Assembly: GCF_031082405.1 (NCBI RefSeq)
Contig: NZ_JAVHJU010000046.1
Location: forward strand, 1-64,000
Direction: 5' to 3'
Length of the DNA: 64,000 nucleotides
Origin: Amycolatopsis sp. A133
GTDB lineage: Bacteria; Actinomycetota; Actinomycetes; Mycobacteriales; Pseudonocardiaceae
Shown: positions 46,780-55,457 of the stretch, piece after piece
Position numbering within the stretch: the stretch's first letter is position 1
How the letters are laid out: the number at the start of each line of letters is the position of its first letter
The notes under the pieces: model-generated
What the model saw: only the letters and a program-made list of their open reading frames with translations
What the model was told of the DNA's origin: nothing
The model's database searches: none
Made by a program: the position numbers and the translations under genes

Positions 46780-46820
46780 CCGGGTGGTGTGCCGGGTCGG
46801 GGCACCGGCACACCACCCGG
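46780..46820. terminator. 16-bp perfect hairpin between convergent genes
   Basis: CCGGGTGGTGTGCCGG (46780-46795) pairs with its complement at 46805-46820 across a 9-nt loop. It separates the MFS gene from the convergent glucosaminidase operon. Confidence 0.85.
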
Positions 46821-46883
46821 ACGCACTGTGCCGATCGTGACCAATCCGACCACAGCCACGGCCGAATGACTTGGCCGCAATGG

Positions 46884-47819
46884 TTACGTGCCGTTGTGGG
46901 GGCCGGCCTGCTTTTGGCCGGATTGGTCACCGCCGCCCAGGGCCAGCGCCACCGCGCCCAGCAGCGCCGCGTCCTGGTCGAACCGGGCCGCCACCAGCTG
47001 CGGCGGGAACGGCACCGCGTGCGCGAGCCGGTCCGCCAGCGCCGGCAGCAGCACGTCCGCCGACCGCACGAGCCCGCCGCCGACCGCGATGCGCTCCGGG
47101 TCCAGGGCGATCGCCAGGTTGGCCACGTGCATGGACAGTTCGTCGAGCGCGGCCGTCACCAGCTCCTTGGCCTCGACGTTCTCCTTGGCCAGCGCGAACA
47201 GCTCCCCGGCGGTGACCGGGCGGCCGAGCAGTTCGCTCGCCCGGCCGCCCAGCCCACGCCCACCGACGGCTTCCTCGAGCGGCGCCGCTCCGCTCGCGAA
47301 ACCCTCGGTGTCCTGCGGCGAGAGCAGGTTGTACCCGATCTCGCCGGCAGCTCCGTTGGCGCCGGTCAGCACCCGGCCGCCGATCAGCACCGCCGCCGCG
47401 ATGCCGGTGCCCAGGGAGAGGAACACCGCGGGGTCGGCCCCGTCCAGGGCGCCCCACCGCCACTCCGCCAGCGCCGCCGCCTTCGCGTCCGTGCCCACCG
47501 AAATCGGCACGGCCGGGAACTCCGCGGCCACCAGCTCGCGCAGGTGCAGCTGTTCCCAGCCCGGCACGTTCGGCGCGAGCAGGATGCGGTCCGGCAGCAC
47601 GATCCCCGGGCTCACGACGCCGATGCACGCGGCCACCGCGCCCTCGTCGGCCAGGAGGGCCCTGGCCGCGGCGAGCGCGCGCACCACCACCTGCTCGGCC
47701 CCCGCCTGCGCGTCGGTGTCCAGCCGGCGCGTGGCCAGCAGGGTGCCGTCGCGGTCGGCGAGCCCCAGCGCCACCTTCGTGCCGCCGAAGTCGATCCCGA
47801 GAATCCGTTCCTCGCTCAC
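46884..47819 (-). CDS. ROK-family sugar kinase (probable glucosamine kinase)
   Basis: 311 residues. RILGIDFGGTKVALGLADRDG is the ATP phosphate-binding start. LAPNVPGWEQLHLRELV, SVGTDAKAAALAEWRWGA and LSLGTGIAAAVLIGG are ROK blocks; the catalytic Asp is in the GTDAKA motif. The usual ROK zinc motif CxCGxxGC is absent (no cysteines between residues 130 and 250). The GTG overlaps the glucosaminidase stop by 4 nt. As last gene of the operon, it is inferred to phosphorylate glucosamine released by that enzyme. Confidence 0.85.
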   Translation of the reverse strand: MSEERILGIDFGGTKVALGLADRDGTLLATRRLDTDAQAGAEQVVVRALAAARALLADEGAVAACIGVVSPGIVLPDRILLAPNVPGWEQLHLRELVAAEFPAVPISVGTDAKAAALAEWRWGALDGADPAVFLSLGTGIAAAVLIGGRVLTGANGAAGEIGYNLLSPQDTEGFASGAAPLEEAVGGRGLGGRASELLGRPVTAGELFALAKENVEAKELVTAALDELSMHVANLAIALDPERIAVGGGLVRSADVLLPALADRLAHAVPFPPQLVAARFDQDAALLGAVALALGGGDQSGQKQAGPHNGT

Positions 47820-50635
47820 GCGTGCGCCCCTCCTGTCCCCCGCACCACGATCCGGCCGGTGTTGAGCCCGTCGACGCTGATCACCGGCACCGCGCCGCGC
47901 AGGTCCGCCGCCCGGTAGGTGACGGTCAGCGTCTGCGACTGGCCCGGCCACAGCGTGATGTCGTTGTCGTCCCAGGTCGCGTTCGCGAGCTGGTTGTCCC
48001 CCGGTGCCTCGCGCCCGTCCGGCGTCCCGCGGCGGACGTCGGCCCGCAGGAAGAACGCCGCGCCCGGCGTCTTCGAGGTGTTGGTGACGGTCACCGTGGT
48101 GACGAGGCCGCCGCCGTCCGCGCAGGTCGAGGCCACCGCGCTGATCTGCGACTGCGGCAGGTTCTGCAGGGCCTGCAGGTTGCTGTACTGCGACAGCGTC
48201 GCCTGCGGGTTGCCGAGCGTCTTGTCCCAGTCGACGACGTCCTTCTGCGTCGACAGCCAGTAGACGTTCCGGTCGACGACCTTCCCGCCGTGGGACACCT
48301 GCAGCTCGACGAAGTAGACCTGCGCCGGCGCCGGTGCCTTCGTCTCGGCGGGCACCTTGGGCTTGAGGACGCCGGTCTTGACGCCCTGGCTGCCGAGCGA
48401 AAGGCCGCCCACCGTCTGGTCGTCGAGGACCTTGCCCGCGGTGTCGAGCACGCGGGCCCGCACCGAAAGCCCGGACTGCGTCGTGGCACCGAGGTTGTCC
48501 AGCGTCACGGATCCGTTGTCGTAGCCGTAGATCGCGTGCAGCGGCTTGTTGGCCTTCTGGGCCCCGAAGTACGCACCCGCCTGGTCGCCGTCGTCGTTGT
48601 AGAGCGACCACAGCAGCGTCGGCCAGCCCTTGTTCAGCTGCCAGTAGACGACGCCGGTCGCCGGGTTGGCTTTGTCCGTCGAGTGGTGCAGGAAGGCTTC
48701 GAACTGCGAGCGGGTGTTCTCGTAGTTCGCGATGTTCGCCAGGTCCACATAGGACTCCAGCGAGGACCACTTCCCGTACCGCTGCACGATCGACTGGTCG
48801 AGGGTGTACAGCGTGCCGAACGCGTAACCGCCGTGACCCGGCTCGAAGTTGGCGTGGTACTGGTTGTACGCCGGGTCCTGCCACAGCTTGGCCTGCTCGG
48901 CCGGGGAGAGGAACCGCTTGATCGAGTCGAGCGTCGGCACGGTGTGCCCGGCGCTCTGCTCGCTCGCGAAGCCCCAGGCGCCGCCGGCGTTCGTGCGGGA
49001 GGAGTCCTCGGGGTCGAAGTGCGAGCTGTCGTACCAGTACGACGGCGGTACCCAGTCGTACGGGCCTTCCTTCTCCCCGGACTGGCCCAGCGTCGGCGTG
49101 CTCTTGTACTCCGCCGAGGCGATCACCGGCACCTGGAAATCGGCTTCCCGGAACGCCTTCAGCGTCTCGGACTCCTGGCGCGGCACCGGCTCGTTGTCGC
49201 TCCAGCCGTAGTTGAAGACGCTCGGGTGGTTCCGCTCCATCTGCGCGATCGTGTACGCCGAGTCGTGCATGATCCGGTAGTCGCGCTCGGTCAGCGTCGA
49301 GGCGTCCTCCGGCTGCCAGGCGTCACAGCACAGGAACCCGCCGATGACCAGCAGGCCGGCGCGGTCGGCCTGGTCGTAGAAGTCCTGCGGCATGTCGTGG
49401 CCTTCGAGCCGGACACCGGAGAGCCCGAGGTTCTTGATCAGGGAAAGCTGGTGCGCGGTGTCGGCGGAGTCGTAGCGCAGGAACAGGTCCGGGGCGAAGC
49501 CGCCGCCGCGGAACACGAAGTCCCGCCCGTTGACGGTGAACTGCCGTGCCCCCTCCGGCAGCGGCGCGGACTTCCCGACCAGGCGCGAGGTGACCGTGCG
49601 GATGCCGAAGGTGCTCTTCGACGACGTCGACAGCACGCCACCCTGGGCGACCGCGGTGGTCAGCGTGTACAGCGGCTGGTCGCCCATCGAGTACGGCCAC
49701 CACACCCGCGGGTGCGCGATTTTCACCGGCGCGAAGGTCACGGTCCGCTTGGTGTTCGCGGGAATCGTGACGCGCTGCTTGACGACGATCGGCGCGCCCG
49801 ACGGCGGGGTGATCGTCGCGGCGACGTCGCCGGTCTGCGGCGTGGCCGCGTTGTTGGTGACGTCCACCTTCACCGTCAGCTTCGAGCTGGACAGGTCGGG
49901 CGCGTTGTCCTGTACCACGTGGGCGTTGTCGCCGGTCAGGGCGTCGGACACCTGCAGGGTCGGCGGGAACTGGATGCCGGTGTTGTTGTCCGGCGGGATC
50001 TGGCCCCAGTCGACCTGGTCGAGGGTGTACATCTTCGTCGGGTCGTTCGGGTAGACCTTGATCGCCAGGGTGTTGCGGCCCGGCTTCACCAGCGTCGAGA
50101 CGTCGAAGGTGTGCCCGGCGAACGCGCCGCTCACGACGTCCTTCGTGGCGACGAGCTGCCCGTTCACCCAGACGTCGCCCTCGCCGACGATGCCCGGGAT
50201 GGTCAGCTTCGCGTGCTGTCCCGGCCGGATGGCCGGGGCGAAGTCGGTGCGGTACCACCACGGGTCGGAGAACGGCTGGGTCACGACGGGCCCGAGCTTG
50301 TCGACGTACCCGAAGCACTTGCGCATGTTGTCGGAGTAGAAGACGCCGGGGCACCGGCCGTTCTGGACCAGGGCGGTGATCTCGGTGCCGGGCGCGCCGG
50401 CGTCGTCCGGCTTCACCGGCAGCCAGCCGCGGGTGGAGTAGCCGGGCGTGGAGACCCGCTCACCGCCGTCCTTCACCTTCGCGGTCGTGAGGACCTGCCA
50501 GCCCTGCAGGCCGATCGTGGTGAGCCCGTGCGGTTTCGCGACGGCCTGGACGTCCTGCGCGGCGGCCGGCCCGGCCACGCCGAGCACGCCGGGCACGAGG
50601 ATCAGCGCGGCGAGGACCGCGAGCTTCCGGTTCAT
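47816..50635 (-). CDS. Secreted exo-beta-D-glucosaminidase (CsxA-like, GH2)
   Basis: 939 residues with a Sec signal (about 1-26, ending AAAQD). A GH2 jelly roll comes first (WYRTDFAPAIRPGQ, VWVNGQLVATKDVVSG), then an Ig-like domain, then the TIM barrel. GVRLEGHDMPQDFYDQADRAGLLVIGGFLCCDAW and FNYGWSDNEPVPRQ supply the acid/base region (Glu near 480). GFASEQSAGHTVP supplies the likely nucleophile (Glu near 560). C-terminal beta domains complete a CsxA-like layout. CsxA, first known from Amycolatopsis orientalis, removes glucosamine from chitosan ends. ATG overlaps the permease stop and GTG of the kinase overlaps this stop, each by 4 nt. Confidence 0.88.
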   Translation of the reverse strand: MNRKLAVLAALILVPGVLGVAGPAAAQDVQAVAKPHGLTTIGLQGWQVLTTAKVKDGGERVSTPGYSTRGWLPVKPDDAGAPGTEITALVQNGRCPGVFYSDNMRKCFGYVDKLGPVVTQPFSDPWWYRTDFAPAIRPGQHAKLTIPGIVGEGDVWVNGQLVATKDVVSGAFAGHTFDVSTLVKPGRNTLAIKVYPNDPTKMYTLDQVDWGQIPPDNNTGIQFPPTLQVSDALTGDNAHVVQDNAPDLSSSKLTVKVDVTNNAATPQTGDVAATITPPSGAPIVVKQRVTIPANTKRTVTFAPVKIAHPRVWWPYSMGDQPLYTLTTAVAQGGVLSTSSKSTFGIRTVTSRLVGKSAPLPEGARQFTVNGRDFVFRGGGFAPDLFLRYDSADTAHQLSLIKNLGLSGVRLEGHDMPQDFYDQADRAGLLVIGGFLCCDAWQPEDASTLTERDYRIMHDSAYTIAQMERNHPSVFNYGWSDNEPVPRQESETLKAFREADFQVPVIASAEYKSTPTLGQSGEKEGPYDWVPPSYWYDSSHFDPEDSSRTNAGGAWGFASEQSAGHTVPTLDSIKRFLSPAEQAKLWQDPAYNQYHANFEPGHGGYAFGTLYTLDQSIVQRYGKWSSLESYVDLANIANYENTRSQFEAFLHHSTDKANPATGVVYWQLNKGWPTLLWSLYNDDGDQAGAYFGAQKANKPLHAIYGYDNGSVTLDNLGATTQSGLSVRARVLDTAGKVLDDQTVGGLSLGSQGVKTGVLKPKVPAETKAPAPAQVYFVELQVSHGGKVVDRNVYWLSTQKDVVDWDKTLGNPQATLSQYSNLQALQNLPQSQISAVASTCADGGGLVTTVTVTNTSKTPGAAFFLRADVRRGTPDGREAPGDNQLANATWDDNDITLWPGQSQTLTVTYRAADLRGAVPVISVDGLNTGRIVVRGTGGAHA

Positions 50636-52056
50636 GCCTGAGCCCCTTCCGTCTCGGTGGCGAAGGCTTCCTTGATCTCCTTGGGGCCGAACGGCCACGT
50701 GCGCTCGGCCTTGGCGTAGACGAGGTAGGCGAGCGCGCCGACGGCGATCCAGCCCAGCGACAGCCCGATCGAGAGCCAGGTCGCGGAGACGTAGATGTAG
50801 ACCCAGCCGACCAGCGCGACGAGCGTCGGCACCGGGTAGAGCCACTGCCGGTACGGCCGCTTGAGGTCCGGCTGGCGGCGGCGCAGTGTCACGATCGCGG
50901 CGACCTGGGCCAGCGACTGGATGATGACGAGCGTCGCGACGGCCGCGTTGATGACGTCGGTCAGCGTGAACAGCGAGCCGATGATCGTGATCGCGCCCAT
51001 GGTGAGCACGCCCGCGGTGGGCAGGTGCAGCTTCGGGTGCAGCTTGCCGAACATCGGCAGGAACACCTTGTCCCGCGCGGCTTCGAACGGCACGCGGGAG
51101 CCGCCGAGCAGGCCGGCGAAAACCGAGCCGACGGCCGCGACGACGATGAAGACGGTGACGACCTTCGCCGTCACCGTGCCCCACGCCTGTTCGAGCACGG
51201 TGGAGGCGACCGAGGTGGCGGTCTTGAGCTCTTCGAGGGGCACCGAGCCGAGCACGCCGACCTGGAGCAGGAAGTACAGGCTCATGATGCCCACGATCGA
51301 GAAGAGGATCGACCGCGGGAGCGTTCGGCCCGGGTTGCGCACCTCGCCGCCGAGGTAGGCCGTCGTGTTGTAGCCGAGGTAGTCGTAGATGGCGATGATC
51401 AGGCCGGCGCCGAGGCCGCCCCAGAACGTGCCCTCGCCGGCCGAGCTGAACGCACCGGGGGTGAACGCGAACGCCTGGGCGCCGCTGAAGTGGGTGAACG
51501 CCGCGACGACGGTGGTGAGCACCGCGATCAGCATGACCACGAACAGCACGGTGGTGAGCTTGCCGATCTGGCCGATCTTGCGGAACAGCGCGGCGATGAT
51601 GACGAGCGTGATGGCGACGCCGATGAGCTTGCCCAGCGGCGTGGTGCCGTCTTCGCCGGTGACGCCGGGGATCAGGTAGCCCAGGTACTGCACGAGGCCG
51701 ATGATGCCGGTCGACATGATCAGCGGGATGAACAGCACCGCGCTCCAGACGAACAGGAACGGCATCAGGCGGCCGGTGCGGTACTGGAACGCTTCGCGCA
51801 GGTAGAGGTAGGTGCCGCCGGCACCCGGCATGGCGGCACCGAGTTCGGCCCAGATCAGCCCGTCGGCCAGCGCGACGATCGCCCCGATGATCCAGCCGAA
51901 CATCGCCTGCGGGCCGCCCATGGTGGCGACCATGGCGGGGATCGTGACGAACGGGCCGATACCGCACATCTGGGTCATGTTGATCGCGGTGGCCTGCAGC
52001 GGGCCGATCTTGCGCTCAAGGGCGGGCGGTTCCCCTGAACGAGTGGGTGAACTCAC
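50632..52056 (-). CDS. APC-superfamily permease, candidate glucosamine/amino-sugar importer
   Basis: 474 residues with twelve to thirteen membrane segments. IGPLQATAINMTQMCGIGPFVTIPAMVATMGG is the unwound helix 1 binding region of APC permeases. GLIWAELGAAMPGAGGTYLYLREAF and YDYLGYNTTAYLGGEVRNPGRTLPRSI are further signatures. Family members carry amino acids or polyamines. Here it is the first gene of a translationally coupled operon with a glucosaminidase and a sugar kinase, so an amino sugar is a reasonable inferred substrate. GTG start behind GGAGG. A ROK operator lies upstream. Confidence 0.85.
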   Translation of the reverse strand: MSSPTRSGEPPALERKIGPLQATAINMTQMCGIGPFVTIPAMVATMGGPQAMFGWIIGAIVALADGLIWAELGAAMPGAGGTYLYLREAFQYRTGRLMPFLFVWSAVLFIPLIMSTGIIGLVQYLGYLIPGVTGEDGTTPLGKLIGVAITLVIIAALFRKIGQIGKLTTVLFVVMLIAVLTTVVAAFTHFSGAQAFAFTPGAFSSAGEGTFWGGLGAGLIIAIYDYLGYNTTAYLGGEVRNPGRTLPRSILFSIVGIMSLYFLLQVGVLGSVPLEELKTATSVASTVLEQAWGTVTAKVVTVFIVVAAVGSVFAGLLGGSRVPFEAARDKVFLPMFGKLHPKLHLPTAGVLTMGAITIIGSLFTLTDVINAAVATLVIIQSLAQVAAIVTLRRRQPDLKRPYRQWLYPVPTLVALVGWVYIYVSATWLSIGLSLGWIAVGALAYLVYAKAERTWPFGPKEIKEAFATETEGAQA

Positions 52057-52075
52057 GACGTGCCTCCGACTCGTA

Positions 52076-52094
52076 GTTAGTAAAGTTTCTTAAC
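52076..52094. promoter_or_regulatory. ROK-family operator in the divergent promoter
   Basis: GTTAGTAAAGTTTCTTAAC is a 19-bp interrupted palindrome centred on G52085 (7 of 9 arm positions pair). The AAAGTTT centre flanked by TTAG/TTAAC is typical of actinobacterial ROK repressors. It lies 20 nt from the permease start and 60 nt from the ROK regulator start. Confidence 0.75.
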
Positions 52095-52154
52095 ATAGAA
52101 CGCCGGGGGCCGGAAGGGTTCCGCGGATAAACTTGCGGCAACTCAGGAGGACGC

Positions 52155-53369
52155 GTGGGACGAAACGGGCCGCAGGTGGGAACCCCGGCGAGCATGCGGG
52201 CCCTCAACCAGCGCCTGGTGCTGGACCGGCTGCGCGCCCACGGCGAAGCGACGCGGCCCCGCATCGCGGCCGACACGGGACTGTCGAAACCCACGGTGGG
52301 CCAGGCACTGCTCGACCTGGAGCAGCACGGACTGGTCCGGACCACCGGGCGCAGCCTGGCCGGGCCGGGCCGCGCGGCGGTCGTCTACCGGGCCGCGCCG
52401 GACGCCGGGCACGTCGTGGGCGTCGACATCGGCCGGCGCGTGCTCCGGATCGCCGTCGCCGACCTCGAAGGCAGCATCGTCGCGCGGCTGGACGAGCCCA
52501 ACCGGTGCCGGTCGGCGAGCGCTTTGGTGCGCACGGTGAGCGAATCCGCCGAGCGCGCGGTTTCTTCGGCCGGGCTGAGCCCGCACGAAGTCGTGTCGAC
52601 GGTGGTCGGCACCCCCGGCGTCCCCGACCCGGCGACCGGCACGGTGCACCGCGCGCCCAACCTGCCGGGCTGGGAACGGCGGGGACTGCTGCACGAGCTC
52701 GTCGCCGCGCTGGCCGTCGCGGGCTCGGACGTGGTGGTGGAGAACGACGCGAACCTGTGCGCGGTCGGCGAGCACGCACTCGGCGCGGCGCTCGGGGTCG
52801 ACGTGCTGGTGTGCCTCACCGTCGGCACCGGAATCGGCATGGGCCTGCTGGTGGACGGAAAGCTCTTCCGCGGCGCGCACGGCGCGGCGGGCGAGATCGC
52901 GGACCTCCCGTTTGGTCCCCGGCTCAACCGGGGCCCGGGCGCGCGGCGGCCGGGCCCGGTGGAGACGGCGGCGGCGGGCCAGGCGGTGGTGGCCGCGGCC
53001 CGGTCGGCCGGGCTGACGAAGGCGCGTTCGGCGAAGGACGTGTTCCGCCTGGCCCGCGCGGGCGACGAGCGCGCGCTGCGGGTGGTCGAGGAGGAAGCGG
53101 AGAAGCTGGCGTACGTGGTTTCGGCGGTGACGGCGGTCCTGGACCCGCGGTTGATCGTGCTGGGCGGCGGCATCGGCGGCAACACGGACCTGCTGGCGGA
53201 GCCGATGCGGCGGGCCCTGGCCGCGACGACCCCGGCGGTCCCGGAGATCGTGGCCGGTCAGCTGGGCGAGGACGCGGTGCTGGCGGGAGCGATCGCAACC
53301 GCGCTGGGCACGGCCCGCGAGCTGGTGTTCGACCGCCGGGGGTTGAGCCGCGCGGCGGGGGACGCGTGA
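52155..53369 (+). CDS. ROK-family transcriptional repressor
   Basis: 404 residues. N-terminal MarR-like winged helix: NQRLVLDRLRAHGEATRPRIAADTGLSKPTVGQALLDLEQHGLV (near 17-60). The ROK sugar-binding domain follows: VVGVDIGRRVLRIAVADLEG, VVVENDANLCAVGEHALGAA and TVGTGIGMGLLVDGKLFRGAHGAAGEIADLP. Zinc cysteines of typical ROK proteins are missing. The GTG has AGGAGG upstream. Divergent from the glucosaminidase operon across one operator, it presumably represses that operon until amino-sugar ligand binds. A tandem repeat begins at its stop codon. Confidence 0.92.
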   Translation: MGRNGPQVGTPASMRALNQRLVLDRLRAHGEATRPRIAADTGLSKPTVGQALLDLEQHGLVRTTGRSLAGPGRAAVVYRAAPDAGHVVGVDIGRRVLRIAVADLEGSIVARLDEPNRCRSASALVRTVSESAERAVSSAGLSPHEVVSTVVGTPGVPDPATGTVHRAPNLPGWERRGLLHELVAALAVAGSDVVVENDANLCAVGEHALGAALGVDVLVCLTVGTGIGMGLLVDGKLFRGAHGAAGEIADLPFGPRLNRGPGARRPGPVETAAAGQAVVAAARSAGLTKARSAKDVFRLARAGDERALRVVEEEAEKLAYVVSAVTAVLDPRLIVLGGGIGGNTDLLAEPMRRALAATTPAVPEIVAGQLGEDAVLAGAIATALGTARELVFDRRGLSRAAGDA

Positions 53370-53605
53370 CGGCGGCCGGGGCGGGGCCGCCCGGTGTCAC
53401 CGCCGGCGTACGGGGGACGCCTGACGGCGGTCGGACGGGGCCGCCCGGTGCCATCGCTATCGCGCGCGGGACGCCTGACGGCGGCCGGGGCAGGGCCGCA
53501 CAGTGCCATCGCTATCGCCGGCGCTCGGGGGACGCCTGACGGCAGTCGGAGCGGGGCCGCCCGGTGTCACCACCATCGCCGGCGCGCGCGGGACGCCTGA
53601 CCGGC
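53357..53605. repeat. Tandem array of ~55-61-nt hairpin-bearing repeats
   Basis: Four full units and a partial one, each starting GACGC(C/G)TGAC, are anchored at 53361, 53416, 53470, 53531 and 53592 (periods 55, 54, 61, 61). Each full unit holds a GGCGGCC...GGCCGCC-like stem; changes such as GGCGGTC keep pairing by wobble, though unit 4 has one mismatch. Many units continue with GTGCCATCGCTATCGC or GTGTCACC. The first unit contains the stop codon of the ROK gene. The rest of the 295-nt gap to 53665 shows nothing else. Confidence 0.85.
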
Positions 53606-53664
53606 CGGGCCGGCACCTTCGGCGTCCGCCGGGTCGATCCCGCCCCGCGGTCGTCCACAGTGGA

Positions 53665-53895
53665 CTAGTCCGACGGCCCGCGCAGGGTGAGCACCACCCG
53701 CAGCACGTACTCCACCGCCGTCGGGAAGGCGGCGCCGCGCAACTCGCCTCGATCGGCGAGGTTGCGGGCGGCGAACTCCAGGGCCCGCTCCGGGCCGCCC
53801 CGCCGGACGACGAGCGCGGCGATCTCCTCGAAGTCGAGGTCCGGGTGGTCCAGGCGCGTCAGGGCGAATTCGATCATCAGGTCCTCGGCTGTCAC
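53665..53895 (-). CDS. Small helical hypothetical protein
   Basis: 76 residues, acidic and mostly helical (MTAEDLMIEFALTRLDHPDLDFEEIAALVVRRGGPERALEFAARNL). The C-terminal half has AVEYVLRVVLTLRG. No family recognised. GTG start with GGAAGGGGG about 7 nt upstream, and good codon bias, support a real gene. A GTCCACAGTGGAC palindrome (53653-53665) overlaps its stop codon. It is divergent from the MFS-TetR operon. Confidence 0.6.
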   Translation of the reverse strand: MTAEDLMIEFALTRLDHPDLDFEEIAALVVRRGGPERALEFAARNLADRGELRGAAFPTAVEYVLRVVLTLRGPSD

Positions 53896-53945
53896 GACCG
53901 CCCCCTTCCGTTGCCTCCAGCCTACGCGTGAGCGGTCTCACCAGA

Positions 53946-53975
53946 GTTACTGTACCGTCCAGACGGTATAGTAAC
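53946..53975. promoter_or_regulatory. 30-nt TetR operator over the MFS-TetR operon promoter
   Basis: Arms GTTACT-TACCGT and ACGGTA-AGTAAC form a near-perfect palindrome around CCAG; only G52/T69 (53952/53969) fail to match. The right arm contains the -10 box TATAGT (53967-53972), which lies 7 nt before the ATG. Confidence 0.85.
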
Positions 53976-53979
53976 CCTC

Positions 53980-55455
53980 ATGACCTCCCTCCGGCCGTTG
54001 AGCACGCGGCGCCGCTGGGCCGCGCTGGGCGTGCTCGTCGGCGCCGTGCTCCTGCTCGCCGTCGACGGCACCGTCCTGTACCTGGCCGTGCCGTCGCTCA
54101 CCCGCGAACTCGCGCCCAGCGCGACCGAAATCCTGTGGATCGGGGACGTCTACTCGCTCGCCCTCGCCGGTCTGCTCGTCACGGCCGGGAACCTCGCCGA
54201 TCGCTTCGGGCGCAAGAAGGTGCTGCTCATCGGGACCGCGGCGTTCGGGCTCGCCTCCGCGCTGGCCGCCTTCTCCCCCACCGCCGGCGTGCTGGTCGTC
54301 GCGCGGCTGCTGCTCGGCGTCGCCGGTGCGACGATCATGCCGTCGACGCTGTCGCTCATCCGGACCCTGTTCACCGACCCGCGCGAGCGCACCCGCGCCA
54401 TCGCGATCTGGTCGGCGGGCTCGGGCGGCGGCATCGCGCTGGGCCCGCTGGTCGGCGGGACGCTGCTCGAACACTACTGGTGGGGCTCGGTGTTCCTGAT
54501 CAACGTGCCGATCGTCGTCGTCTTCCTGGCCGCGGGCGCGTGGCTGCTGCCGGAGTCGCGCGATCCCGATCCCGGCCGGTTCGACCTGCTCTCGGCCGGG
54601 CTGTCGCTGGCCGCGATCGTCCCGCTGGTCTACGCGGTCAAGCACGTCGTCAGCGCGGGTTTCGACGGGCAGGTGGCCGTCGCCGCCGGGCTCGGGGTGG
54701 TCTCCGGTGTCCTGTTCGTCCGGCGCCAGCGGCGGGCGGCCGCGCCCTTGATCGACGTGACGCTGTTCCGCAACGGCGCCTTCAGCGGCGCCGTCCTCGC
54801 GAACTTCATCGCGGTCTTCGCGCTGATGGGCCTGCTGTTCTTCTTCTCGCAGTACCTGCAGCTCGTCCGCGGGTTTTCACCGCTGCAGGCGGGGTTCGCC
54901 GAGATGCCGGCGACGCTCGCCTCGATCGTCGTCGTGGCCGCCGTCGGCGTGGTCGCCGGGCGGCTCGGCCGGGGCCGGGCCGTCGCGGCCGGGCTCGCCG
55001 TCGCCGCGCTGGGCCTCGCCTTGGTCGCGGTCGCCGAGCGGGCGCCGCAGTACTGGTGGCTGGGCCTGACGCTGGTGCCGGTCGGGCTCGGCGTCGGGCT
55101 GGCGCTGACGCTGACCGTCGACTCGGTGCTGTCCGCCGTCCCGCGGGACAAGGCCGGCTCGGCGTCGGCGATTTCCGAGACCGCCTACGAACTCGGGGCG
55201 GCGCTGGGCATCGCGATCCTCGGTTCGGTGGTCAACGTGGTCTACCGCGCGTTCCTGCCGGTGGGCCCGGTGCCCGGCGAGGTCCGCGATTCGCTCGCCG
55301 GAGCCGCGAGCGTGCTGGACCCGGCGTCGGAACTGGCCCAGGCGGCGCGGGCCGCCTTCACCGGCGCCATGCAGGTGACGTCGGTCGCGGCGGCCGCCGT
55401 CACCGCCGTCGCCGCGCTGATCGCCTGGCGTACCATTCCGTCCGGAAGGGACTGA
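53980..55455 (+). CDS. DHA2-family MFS exporter (QacA/SmvA-like)
   Basis: 491 residues, fourteen membrane segments. LLLAVDGTVLYLAVPSLTRELAPSATEILWIGDVYSLALAG and GNLADRFGRKKVLLIG match QacA/SmvA-type exporters of cationic biocides. VARLLLGVAGATIMPSTLSLIRTLF is the helix 5 motif. The ATG is 7 nt from TATAGT with no Shine-Dalgarno, so the mRNA is leaderless and fully covered by the operator. First gene of an operon with its TetR regulator 2 nt downstream. Confidence 0.92.
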   Translation: MTSLRPLSTRRRWAALGVLVGAVLLLAVDGTVLYLAVPSLTRELAPSATEILWIGDVYSLALAGLLVTAGNLADRFGRKKVLLIGTAAFGLASALAAFSPTAGVLVVARLLLGVAGATIMPSTLSLIRTLFTDPRERTRAIAIWSAGSGGGIALGPLVGGTLLEHYWWGSVFLINVPIVVVFLAAGAWLLPESRDPDPGRFDLLSAGLSLAAIVPLVYAVKHVVSAGFDGQVAVAAGLGVVSGVLFVRRQRRAAAPLIDVTLFRNGAFSGAVLANFIAVFALMGLLFFFSQYLQLVRGFSPLQAGFAEMPATLASIVVVAAVGVVAGRLGRGRAVAAGLAVAALGLALVAVAERAPQYWWLGLTLVPVGLGVGLALTLTVDSVLSAVPRDKAGSASAISETAYELGAALGIAILGSVVNVVYRAFLPVGPVPGEVRDSLAGAASVLDPASELAQAARAAFTGAMQVTSVAAAAVTAVAALIAWRTIPSGRD

Positions 55456-55457
55456 GC

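Noticed and set aside
53653..53665. GTCCACAGTGGAC palindrome as an operator
   Set aside because: It overlaps the 3' end of a gene, and similar TCCAC(A/T)GTGG strings occur inside coding regions here, so it is probably chance.
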